Part shown: one piece after another, positions 1 through 11,900 of the stretch | How positions within the stretch are numbered: position 1 is the first letter of the stretch | Layout of the letters: the number at the start of each line of letters is the position of its first letter | Origin: Thunnus maccoyii | Taxonomy: Eukaryota > Chordata > Actinopteri > Scombriformes > Scombridae | DNA length: 64,000 nucleotides | NCBI RefSeq assembly: GCF_910596095.1 | Contig: NC_056546.1 | Coordinates: 24,208,425 to 24,272,424 of the forward strand | Direction of reading: 5' to 3' | The notes under the pieces: model-generated | The model's input: only the letters and a program-made list of their open reading frames with translations | The model's database searches: none | Told to the model about the DNA's origin: nothing | Translations under genes and position numbers: made by a program

Positions 1-1229
1 GAACACTATACCATTGATATCTATTGAATAGCTCTGCACATGCAAACTTACGCTAGAGGGGTACCTAGAGCATCATAGTTTGAAGCATAAGGCCATTGAC
101 CAACTGCCGTATTTGATGAGTTGGGAGTGAGAATGTGTTGGACAGATATGTTTCAGTTGACTGCGACCAGGTTCTTAGGACAGGATATAGGAAGCCTTTG
201 TATTAACGTTAAGAAGTAATCTGAGCCCAGGAGAAAGCAAATCCCCTATTTTCTCTAAATGACATGGGTTGGATAGGCGACTGCAGGTTCAATCTGGCCC
301 TATCCATCACAGACTGTTATAGGCCAGTGAGTGATAAGGCTTAGAGCCTCTTGGACAGCGTTTCAGCATTTCATCCACAACAGAATGCCTTTGCCAATGT
401 GACCTGCTTGCTGAACACTTTTCAAGGGGGTTCAATTCAGCAGAGCACTGCTGAGCTGCGCACATCTACATAAGTTGCTGTCAGACTGGAGATAGCGTGG
501 TGGATTGTTAGGTTATCATAAAGGAAGCAGCTTTTGTCTCAGCCCTATGGAATACAAAGTGTTTGTATTTGCACCACAACATTCATCCTGGGGTATTCTT
601 TTTTTTATTTTCCATGGCCCTTGTATGGTAATTCATCATCCAGGTCTTGATACATACTGCGAGAGTGGCCGGCTCATATGCTGCTGAAGATCCATTGGGC
701 TATTTTGTATATGAAAGCTGTAATGTTAGGCATAAATGCAAACAATGCTGCAGATTTTATATTTGCTTTTTTGCTCTCCTATAAAAAGCTGACGTTACGC
801 GCTAGTTGTTGTGATCTTGCGAATCCAGCTGCCTCGCAAGGTAAATAAAAAGCCCCACCTGTCAGAGAGGAAGTGGAGGCTCACACTGTGGGCAACCACT
901 GTGTGGCTTCTTTACTGTGTTGAAGTTAAAAAAGCAGGTAATTTCACTTTGGTCAGAGGGAATGGAAACAGCCTAGGTGGGCAATGTGGTGGAGGTTTAA
1001 TAATGGAAACCAAGGTCTCAAGGGACAAGTCTATCTTTCTGAGAAACAGACAAAGTCCATTACCCTCACTGTGTCTTTGCCTAATGCAATGTCTTATTTG
1101 TAATTGAAAATCAGAGGTGTGTTATTATGCACAGATCAAAAGCAGAAATATGGAGTGGTGTCTAGTATGCCAACTTTAGTCACCCGAAGACAGCGCTAAA
1201 AATATCCCTAAAGTAGGAATAATCTAAGA

Positions 1230-2001
1230 AAGTGGTTGCCAACCTTTTTTGTCTGACATAACCCCACATCCCATCAGGTGAGCTCAAGTGACACCTCCGG
1301 TAATGCTCCAAATGTGTTCATTTCAAATGATTTTTAAAGTGGATGTTAAGTAACCCTACATGAAAGTGGATATTACAATATTTTTTCATAAAATTGAATT
1401 GTCAATGTCTAATTTGGTTTAGTCAAGTTTGCATTCCTACAAGACGCAGGACCCTTCAAGTGTTTATCCATTACTTTTAGCTAATTATTTAAACTGTTTA
1501 TCCATATACTTGTATTTATTTCTGTTGACCCATTCTGTTCAATGTAATGCTTTTAGCTAATTATTTCAATGGTTTATGAATTACATTTAGCTAGAAATTA
1601 CAACCAGTAGCCCATTACTTTTAGATAATTACCAACAGTTCACTTTTAGCTAATGATTTCAACTTTTTTACCTGTTTATTATTTAATGTTAGGTAACAAA
1701 TTCAACTGCCTAACCATTACTTTTGGCTAATAACGACTCTGCACATTTGCTCGTTTTCATGCAATCTCTTTTGAAGACTGAGGCCTAAAGGTGTTATAGC
1801 AGACTCAAGTTGGTGGGAGGTCTGTACTGTGCAAGTCAGCCTATTGTAGCTGGTAGCTTCACTGGTTATTGTGACCATTAATTTACTAAAAATCAGCACA
1901 CCACACCAAATCTATAATAATAATTTAATTTTTTGAATTAGTTAAGCTATACGCAATCTTTCCATGTGCCCCCTGGCAACTGCAAAAGTTGGAAATCACT
2001 G
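1230..2001. mobile_element. hAT-like non-autonomous element (MITE) with internal tandem repeats
   Basis: The left end reads aagtggttgccaacctttttt. The right end, reverse-complemented, reads cagtgatttccaactttt, giving an imperfect terminal inverted repeat of the CAGTGGTTCCCAACC type seen in hAT elements. Flanking octamers atctaaga (1222-1229) and atctaaac (2002-2009) look like a decayed 8-bp target duplication. Positions about 1465-1735 contain degenerate tandem copies of a motif like ttacttttagctaattattt. There is no transposase ORF. A related inverted copy lies at 26.8-27.3 kb. Confidence 0.75.
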
Positions 2002-3493
2002 ATCTAAACCACCAGCTAGACAGTAGTGTCATGTCAGTATTTTCCTGTTTCCAAGCATGTTAAGTCGTTTAAATAGTTAATTTAAGAAGAGTTACAAATA
2101 TGCCAAATCTTAGTCATTTCCCTAATTACTTGCTTGTTGATTATCTTTGAACAGCACTTGTGTTCATTTGCATATGTCTTTGGAACGTTATGTTTCCCTT
2201 TCACACTTAATAGTCCTCCATTTTTGGAAGCTCATGGGTGTGCTTCCTTGTAGACTAATTAATTACTGTAATGATGTGAGACCTGAATAGGTGACTGTAC
2301 AGTAAGAGTTCTTCCACCAGTTATTTCCTCTGCAGTCCCTGTCTGCATTGCAAAAGAAGACAGCCGCTGTTATCCCAACTTACTCATGATTTACAGCTGC
2401 TTGTATATCTGCTGTAGTCAACATATTCATCACTGAAAGTGACATTGCATTATGCTGACTCTCCCCTGGGGAATGTTAACATTAAACATCATGCTCATGC
2501 AGCATCATGATAGTCCGGAGGGTGCTTTGCGGGGGAAGAGTGTGTGTGAAAACTTCCATATTAAAAGCATTATAAAGAGCAGATTTTTCACTCCCACCTC
2601 CCTCATGAAAAATGTACAGCGGCATATTCATTACTTCATTGAGCTAACTGAGTGTGACAAGCGGAGAGCTGCAGCAACCGAGGGCAGGGAAGCAGCACTA
2701 CAATAAAGCCTTCGGCCACTCTCTGAGGACATGGCTACCCCCGCCGCTCATGGGAGCTCTTCATCTCTGCACTCTGTTTGGATTTTTCCAAATGGATGAG
2801 GGTGCCGCACACAGCATGAGACAGAGTTCACTTCAGCCAATTTGCCCTCTAATCTATTGCATGCATGCATGGTCATCGGGCACTAATCAATTCACTGCAT
2901 TTACAGTGTGATGAATACGACCCATGAGCCATGACTTAGGGCCCTTATGCTATAAATAAGGTCATGCATTTTCATCAGTTTACAAGACATACGGACATAA
3001 TCCCAGCAGTGGATGCATTAAGCATCAGACTTAGATGGGGCTCTTTGTATGGATTGTATTGTATTTCATGCGTACAAAGAGACAGCTGGATATAGGTATG
3101 ACTTTCATGAGATATATGTAGCCCTATATCTGCAGGCACCTAATGCATCAAAGCTTTTTTCAGAAATAACATGAGGTATTACCAACACAAATATCTGTCA
3201 GTCATCTCTTCCCATTTATCTGGCTAATTGAAACTCTGATTCCCTACAGTGATAAAGTATGCTGTCTGCGTATATACTTGGAGCGTCCTCTCCACTCTTG
3301 GATGATCCATTCCCTGCGCTCGGTAGCCATATTTCCTCCCTGCCCTGCCTGTCTGATCCTGAGGTGTCATTCTGGGTCACCCTCAGCCCACTTGTCTGAT
3401 TAACAAAAATAATGCCATGCCCAGAGCAGCATCAGCCTATATTGTCTTCAGCCACAACACTACAACTGTGACTTTGCTTTGATGACCCTCTGC

Positions 3494-3509
3494 TGCAGCA
3501 GCAGCAGCG

Positions 3510-3534
<25 letters not shown>
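3494..3534 (+). repeat. (CAG)n trinucleotide tract
   Basis: About 13 CAG/GCA units interrupted once by CGG, followed by (CAA)n. It is not inside any supported exon. Confidence 0.9.
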
Positions 3535-3541
<7 letters not shown>

Positions 3542-5531
3542 GCCTCTTGCCTTAATCCAGAGCAACAGTTTCTCTCAGATGAATGCAGCCTCCGCAAATT
3601 AGTGGCTGCTACACTGTAGCATTGGGCCTGGCACCATGGGCGAGATGTGAGACTTAAATAATTTCTGAGACTGTGGGGGAGTCTAGAGAATGGCAGACAA
3701 GCTGACTAATAACACAGGATTCAGTAACAAGGGCTGCTCCGATGGTAATGACTCCTTACTCCTCACCGATACCCTGCGAAAAATATAGTCACCTCAGTCT
3801 GAGGTTGGTTAAAAAAACCTCCTGAAATAATTGCGATACAAAGCATTGGGGGAGCATAATATGGCGTATGGAGGAATTTCTGATATGGGAATAATTAATG
3901 GACTCCAAATGCAATAAATCATGTGGACCTCTGGACCTACATAACCTCATTCATTACAAATGTATGAATATACAATCGGCACAGCTCTCATGAGACATAA
4001 GATTAATTCAACAAATGGTTTGTTCTGTTTGTTTTTTATTTTAAATCTGGAAAGCTATTTCAAAAGGAGCGCACATCAGATCTCACAAGTGTCATTTGTG
4101 CTCTCCTTTGTGGAGGAACATTGTGTGGGAGTCGGGCATATTCACCACTCAGTTATCAGAATAACTCTAATTAGGCTATTTTTAACACATCCTTTTCAAC
4201 AGCTCTCGGGTGTTTACATTTGCTAATGACAGCCTGAGCAAAAATCATCTATCAGCAAGCATCAGCATCATCGCCCCTGACACATTAACATGAATTCCCT
4301 CCCAAGAAAAATGCCACCTAGCCTTTCACTATTTATATAAAGCACAGCTACACTGTGCAGCGTGCATGCGTATATATTTATGTCATATTTACATTTGCAC
4401 ATTACGTTTCAACCCAAGCAAACTAATTAATAGGCACTGAGGCACATAGTATTTGCTGTTTTTTTGCTTCAGTGAATATCAGACAGCTCTTTCAAGCTGG
4501 CGCATTCACCAGAGTACACCCTTTGTAAAAACACTTTTTGCATCCATGTGATTTACATAATTTTCATTTAGTTTAGTCTCAACTTAAAAACACAACCTAC
4601 ATTTGAAGTTTCTCTGCCAAGTAACAGCACTTCTGCTTGAAAAATTACCTTGTTCAGCCTAGATGCCCGAAGAAGAATAATTTTAATATTCATTCAGTGA
4701 CTCATAGTGGGTCTGAGGTCTTCAGTAGTGGGTTTATGTTCACCTTGTTGTGCTATAATGGCATTTTTTAAATGTCATAATGTATCATCATAATATTCCA
4801 AGTGGGATGTACATTTTTTGCGGTTGATATTTGTGTACTGTCATTTCATAAGGGACAGATGACATATACAGGCTTGTTCCTGATGTTACCTTCTGCCATA
4901 ACAGGCTCTTTTACTCCATCTAGTGATCACTTGGAGGAATCTTTAGAGGAGAAAATAGTTTTTCAAAGAAAATAAACAGTCCCTGACCCGTCACAAGACG
5001 TAATGTAGCGTTCTCTCAGGAGGGTCATTTCACTAAACCCTGAGGCAGGGCCAAGTCTTTCTCATTATTATTTGCCATCAAAACATATTTGTATGGAGTA
5101 ATTTTCCAAGGACAACAACCGCCCTTGATGACTTACGAAACATTTTTATTTAGTCAGTGTGATAAATTAGTAGTTGTGGGGTGCCAAAATATAGCAGCTC
5201 AGAGGAAACATTGTTGGTCCTGAATGCTCCCCTGGGGTGAATCATTGATGTGTGGCGTCCAAAGTAAACACCAGGAGACGATTATAACATCTTTGCTCTC
5301 CATTATTATAACAAATACAGAATAAATGTTGTGTACTGGTATGTGAATCTCTACACCTCCACAACCAAGCAGGTCATGTGACCTCTGTGCATGTCAGTAA
5401 TTTGATCCAAGCAACAAACAAAGACAGTCTCTGGGCAACTAGCGCTCACTGCATCATTATGCCTGACAGCAGATCTATGACCAGCTCTGTCAACTACACA
5501 TACACACACACATTGGATTTCTCTACCAGCA

Positions 5532-5940
5532 ATGATGACTACTGTTTTGGATCCCTTTAGGCCGTTCTCTGCAGAGCTGCATGTCATTAGACGGCTGAAC
5601 TTCAGCCTACACCGGTCTGCTGGTAGAGATGGACTGGAACCTGGAAGCATTAACTCTCCTGCTCAGCATGCTTCCTTGGCCCCACTCCGAGATGACGTCC
5701 CCCTGTTAGACCCATCCTGCGGGCAGCTGAGTGCAGGAGCAGAGGTGGATCTGGGGGTCAGAGGACGAAAGAAATTTATAGATTTCCATCATGTGGCCTC
5801 TGCTCTGAGGGTACCCCCAGGTTTCAGAGAGAAGCCTCAAACAGCACCAAACCCCTTTGGTATCTGCACAGAGCTGAGCGAGGACAAGGCCTGGAACTCC
5901 AGGAGGATCCCAGATGCAGCCATAAGAGCGAGACTCAGTG
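5532..5940 (+). CDS. spata48: spata48 coding exon 1
   Basis: Starts at the first of two adjacent ATGs (5532, 5535) and encodes residues 1-136 plus one base. Ends with AGTG|gtaaaa (phase 1). A second, less likely donor lies 3 bases earlier. The C-terminal half of the exon carries the APNPFGI block. Confidence 0.8.
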
Positions 5941-8900
5941 GTAAAATCACAGGAGATAATATAATAATATTGCAATCATAATTTATATGAGATACTCTGT
6001 AGTCATGAAGTTGGAAATTAGGTATCTCCACCTAAACAAAGACAACAATAACAATAATTTATCGATTATCAATAATCTATTAATCATTGAAATCATTTTT
6101 CAAGTAAAAATGCCAACCATTCTCTGATTCGAGCTTCTTAAATGTGAAGCTTTGCTTTGTCTTATATGATAGTAAATTGAATATCTTTGAATTTTGGACT
6201 GTTGTTCAGATCAAGCAGTTTGAAAATGTCACCTCTCATAAATTGTAACTTTTTAATTTTATAGACCTAAATATTAATTAATCAAGGGAATAATCTGCAA
6301 TCTATCAATAATGTCTCAATCAATCACTTAATATTCACAACGAGAAACAGGAGTACACCTGTACATAACGGCAGCAAGGTGATAGTTAAACCACTGAAGG
6401 TCAGGACAAACAAGATTTCCAGTGGGCGTTATGCTACTCTTTAAAAGCATTTTTGAGACAATGAAAAAAAGTAAAATTATGAGTAAATATGTAAAATCTT
6501 AAGATATCAAACCTCAACAATATCAATACAAACAAAAAGATGCCACAATTACAATGTTGCTGCCTTAAAAAGGGCCTTAAAGTGGCTCCTGCACATGCCT
6601 ATACGTTGACCTCTGGTGTTATCAAACCATAATATAGTTTTATTCGCTGGCTTTATAGCTCTGCTCTGTGTTTGTGCTCTGTGCTGCCGTGCCCCCTCCT
6701 GGTCATTAGACAGCAGTAGTATTTACCTCAGTGTTAATGAGCCATAGTGGATTATAACACAGTGTGATGGCTTCTCCTGCTGCTATTTATTTTTTAAATT
6801 TGTTTCCTTGGGCACTACTTGTCCATAAGTATTTTGTTTTTATCATTGTTTAGATACTGTAGGAAGAATAAAGTTGCTTTATTATGTTAATAATATGCAA
6901 TTTCTGTTTCTAAGTTGGAGCCTTACATGGTGTTGGTATAATATATGTTGGTTTTATTCTGTTATCTGTTAGTAGTATCCAAGAAAAGCTAGGGCTTTAC
7001 TTCAGACTGTTGGCTAACTGCATAGTTTTAGGACAACTAGCTAATATAACACTTGTTGCTGTGTGCTCTGTGTCTGATAATTACATACTGTTCAGGTCAA
7101 ATTAGAACCATTTTTGCATCTTAGAGCAGTACAAACACCTAAACACTATCCTTTTAGCCTGATTTTTTTTTGACATTTCCTGAAATGACCCAGAATATAC
7201 AAAAAATATTTCAATTTCAATTCCTAGTTTATGTAACATGCAATCATAATATAGTGTGATTGTGGAAGTTTTTTTTCTCCATAAACAAATAGTGTAAAAC
7301 CTAAAGAATACACTCTCTCAGCTCTCTGAAAGCTTCATGAAGGATTAATCCCCCATTTATTTATGGCTGATGGGTATTTATGAATGAAAATTAGATTTGT
7401 GGTTCAGAAGTTTGGTATAAAGAGTAATTATGAGAGGATACTGTGAAAGGCAAAAGGATTCATGCACACAGAAACTGGGATGAAAGAGGGGCCAATTTTG
7501 GCCCATAGCTGATTTTTGCCCCAGGCCCGCCTCGCGGGGTTATCTGACTTTGAGAGCAGTTTCTTCTGTGCATAGTAATAATTGTAACCCACAACTTGCC
7601 TGTATCCCATTGTTGTGTCTTCCTAAGGTTCAGCCCAACCACACTCACTGAAGACACCAACATTATACAGCAGTTTTCCTGATAAAAGCACTGACGCTCA
7701 GGTGGGTGATCACTCAATTGACTTTTCTATTGAACTGCATTGCAAAACACTGTTTACTTGCTTAGTATTCACATTCCACATATACTGTGTTTTCCTTATT
7801 TTTCCTGTTTAACTCTCTGAGCACATAAACACTCTAAATTGATTTATACATTCAATCTACTGCAGTGCAGATACTGTCAGACATTTGGTCAAACTAATGC
7901 TGGCTTGGTTTTTAGACAAATTGGTTATTAGTTTCCTCACTTCACTATCATAACATGAACATATATTAAATATGAAAGAGTAACACATAAACACATACCT
8001 CTCTTTGGTTCTCTTGTTAAAAATCGCATCAGCGTACTATTTAGTGGGCAGGCGTTCACTTTGAGAACATAATCATGCTTTATTATTTTGTTTGTGAGTC
8101 TGATAATTGAAGTGATGATAATTACCTTAACATGCATTATTTTGTTTTAGGGGAAGCTGTACAGCACTCAGTTGAAGTGAATAGTATAAAGTGTTCTCTA
8201 GTGAGCGGAGGCTTGATTAATGCCTGTATTTAAACAGTGTGTGTGTGTGTGTGTGTTGAGACGTGGGAGGAGAGTGGTGAATACTGTGCTGAAATATGCA
8301 ACATTAAATTGCTTGATTGACTTATTCAGATTCAAGAATGCCTACGTGGATTTTCATACACACAGACTACATCTTGACATTTGTGTTTTTAGACATGCTA
8401 GCAGCGGCTCTCAGGCTGACAATGTTGGCCTGCTGGACATTCAGTCCACTTCTTTGGTGTAGACTAAAACAAATAAAAAAATATCTGATGGATTACCATT
8501 AAGTGTTGTCCCCAATGTTGTTTCATGAATGCCATGAAATTTGGTGGGCTACACATGTCCATGGTTCATGGTGGATGAATCCTAATAACGCTAGTGATTC
8601 CCTGGCCTTAAACAAAATGTATTTTAAGTTAACAATCATACCTGTGACACTAATGACATTCCCAAGAGCCTCAGCTTCACTTTGTGTTAAGTGTGAATTA
8701 ACAAATGTTAGCATGTTAGCAAGCTAAACTAAGATGGTGAACACGGTAAACATTATACCTGCCTAAAATGAGCATGTTAGCATTGCCATTGTGAACATGT
8801 TTTAAGCCTTTCTCTCAAACACTGTTGCACGCCAACTGTTTTGATGGGAAAGAAAAAATTCCAAATTCTCTGATTCCAGCGTCTCAAATGTGAATATTTT

Positions 8901-11900
8901 CTGGTTTCTTAGTCTTCTATGACAGTAAACTGAATATCAGAACAAGACATTTGAAGACATCACCTTGGTCTCTGGGAAACAGAGATCAACACTTTTCCCC
9001 ATTTTCTGACATTTTCTGGATCAAATGACTAATCGATTAATTGAGAAAATAATCTACAGATTAATCGATAATGTAAAAAAAAAAAAAAAAAGTTACAGCT
9101 CTTGCAAAGCCTCACAAAGCCTCACAAAGCCGTTAGCATGGCTGTAGACTCTTCATAGACATTTGTAATTTTGTATTTCCTTTAGGTCTTGATCTTGATA
9201 TTCTTTTACAATTACTGCAGGAATTTTAACCAGATAAATTTGTGCTTGGTGTCAAATTTGCAGTCATTACAGGCTCTAGAGGTCATTTTAAGATCATTAG
9301 GCATGCTGCTGAAAAACTAATACTCTACTTAACCATGTTAGGTTTGATGTGAAAATATAATGCTGATTTTAAAAGTATACACCCATGAATGAACATATTC
9401 ATTTCTTTCCTCCTTACTCAAGAGAGTAAGGAGGAAAGAAAGATATCAACACTAATTTATTTCCAGTAATAATATCCTATTTTTCTTGGCATTTGCTACC
9501 TGATTTTCAAATTGATATAAATAATAACAAAATCTGTAAATTGATTTTTTAAGGATGCCTTCTCTTCTGATCAGAGACTGTGGACAGACAACTCACTGGC
9601 AGTTCGACGCTTCAGATACACTTCTGCCACCCAGAGGTCAGAACACTGACCTTAAACTGTCTCCTCTCAGGATGATAGACCTAAACTTACACCTCCCACA
9701 TAATTTATAATGTCCAGTACACACAGAGACATTTTGCCTTGAGGGTTATTGAGAGTGAATAGGTTCTATTTTGTGCTCCAGTGATGTCATCAGGGAACAG
9801 TTAGTCCTCTTGTTGTGTTAATTGTTGCTCAATGAAATCATGTAGATGAACTGTAGCTTTGCTTAAATCCTCAAGGATGAATTAGTTCCCCAGTTAACAA
9901 GCTGTCCAATACATTTTGTGCAATGAAGGGGGCTGTTTAAGAATCCAAATTAAAGCAAATAAGTTTTGGGAATCAAGTTGATCAATTACACTTAAGGCAC
10001 TTTGTTCCCTGTTCATTTGCAGGAGTTATGAGGAAGTTGGTTGGGATTCAAAGTTGCCCCGGCGCTTGAAGGCACCGGCAACAACCTGGGAGAAAATGGC
10101 TGACCCAGTAAGTGAGCATCCCTCATCGAGGCGCTACAATAGCCAACCTCAGCTGTGGCAGGTGAGCCATGCAGAACAAACTGTGCCAAGACAAGAGCTC
10201 AATTCTTTTCTTTTTCTCCAGTTGTGGGCGTCTCCAGTTTTACACTCATTCCCACAAATGATTTGAGGAAATTTGATTTTTAATAGTGGATTACAGAGGA
10301 ACAAATACAACATTTCTGGAACTAAATATTTCACAGAAAAGTGTGCTGAAGTAATTAGCCTGTGGTGGCTTTCAGGGAAGTACAAGAATCAAGAAATAAA
10401 CAATCAATCGAAATCAATGTAATTGAGTTACCTGAGTGTAATTACTGTTAGAATAAAAACCAAACTGATGTTTCTCAAAATTAAAACCACTTTCCTAATA
10501 ACCCACCCACACAGAAGTTTTTTGTTTTATATTTGGCCTCACTCAAGGAGTGTTGAATGTTAGTTTTCTACAGTTATTTCTCTCAATCCAGCATCTCCTG
10601 AAAATCTGTATGTCTGCGCTTTGTTTGTACTGTTATGTGCTATACAGCAATATTCTATTGGGCCTTAAAACATCATCCATCCATTTATTCATTCTCCGCC
10701 GCTTATCTATTCCTGCGTTGTGGGCCTTAAGACATGTTTCAACAAAATAACAAGCATATTTCAAACCAATTTTGTCCTGTAGGCACTAAATGTAAAATGC
10801 AGCATATAGGCTGGAGGAGACAGATGAAGGATATGTCTGGTGATATTTCATTTCTTATTGTCAACAAGTCCCATTAAAAGACTTAAACCAACAATGAATT
10901 GATTAGTGAACTGAAAAAAACAAACAATGAATTGACAAACAAGCACAATTTGTGTATCTAAAGCCTGATATATATTATTCCACTGAGTCATAGAGTTGTT
11001 GTTGTCCAAAAAAGTATTAAAACACATCACTGAGTCACACTGTTGCACTGGCTGACATGTTCCTTCATTAGTAGTTTATTTGGAGTCAATCCCATTAACA
11101 CCATCCTGCCACCATAAACACTTGCTAGCAGACCAAATGTGTATTAATGTGCCGCTGAATATAGTCCCCAACACATGCAAAATTTACTTCTGTTCTATAT
11201 TTGTGACTGTATATTAATTTTTAAAGATTTACATCTTCATTAGACATGAAAAGTTGGGAATGAGTGCTACAGACAGAGAACTGAAGTCAGTAAGTATTCA
11301 GAGAAGGACTAATTTGTTGAGAAACATATAGAATAAGGCCAGACCTCTCTAAACACTGCATGCAGCACTTAAAAATAGCTCTGACTGACTGGGATTGAGT
11401 CATGTCTACCTGTGTGCGTGTGTGTGTGTGTGTGTAGGAAAGTGAAGATGTGCAGGCTTATGAGAGAAGACACATTCAAATTGAGTTTCTTAATGTAGAT
11501 GCCTGATAAATTCTGCTAAAAGATCTGTTGTTCTTTCCAAGTCCGTTGGAGCTGAGTGGAACAGACAGCAGCTTCGATCGAGGAATGATGCCAGGAAACC
11601 CATATCATTGTAAGTTTCCAACAACCAGTGACTCTGCGTCTGTTTTCCATTAGCATTCATGTTAATGAGGGGTCTCCTGATTCCTCCTCTTTTCAGCTGC
11701 AGTGGATGTCGGAGATCAGGTCAAATTCCACTGTACACGTGAGTATTTCATGTTTGAGAGGTTGCCACAACTGCCTTACATGTTAGGATGAGTTCATGAA
11801 TCCCACACGTTTCTTCAAGCTGGCCTGAGAGCGTATGTGTGTATGTGCTCTGTCTCTGTGTGTTCTCATGTCTTTGCAGTGGTACAATCGGCTCTGAAAA

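Larger units (their letters stand above)
1..5531. other. Left-flank non-coding DNA upstream of spata48
   Basis: I see no exon with supported splice sites and no ORF of recognisable content. Apart from a hAT-like MITE (1230-2001) and a CAG tract (about 3494-3534), it is AT-rich sequence of mixed character. The stretch about 2.4-4.4 kb is relatively complex and low in simple repeats and could hold conserved non-coding elements, but that cannot be tested from one sequence. Confidence 0.5.
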
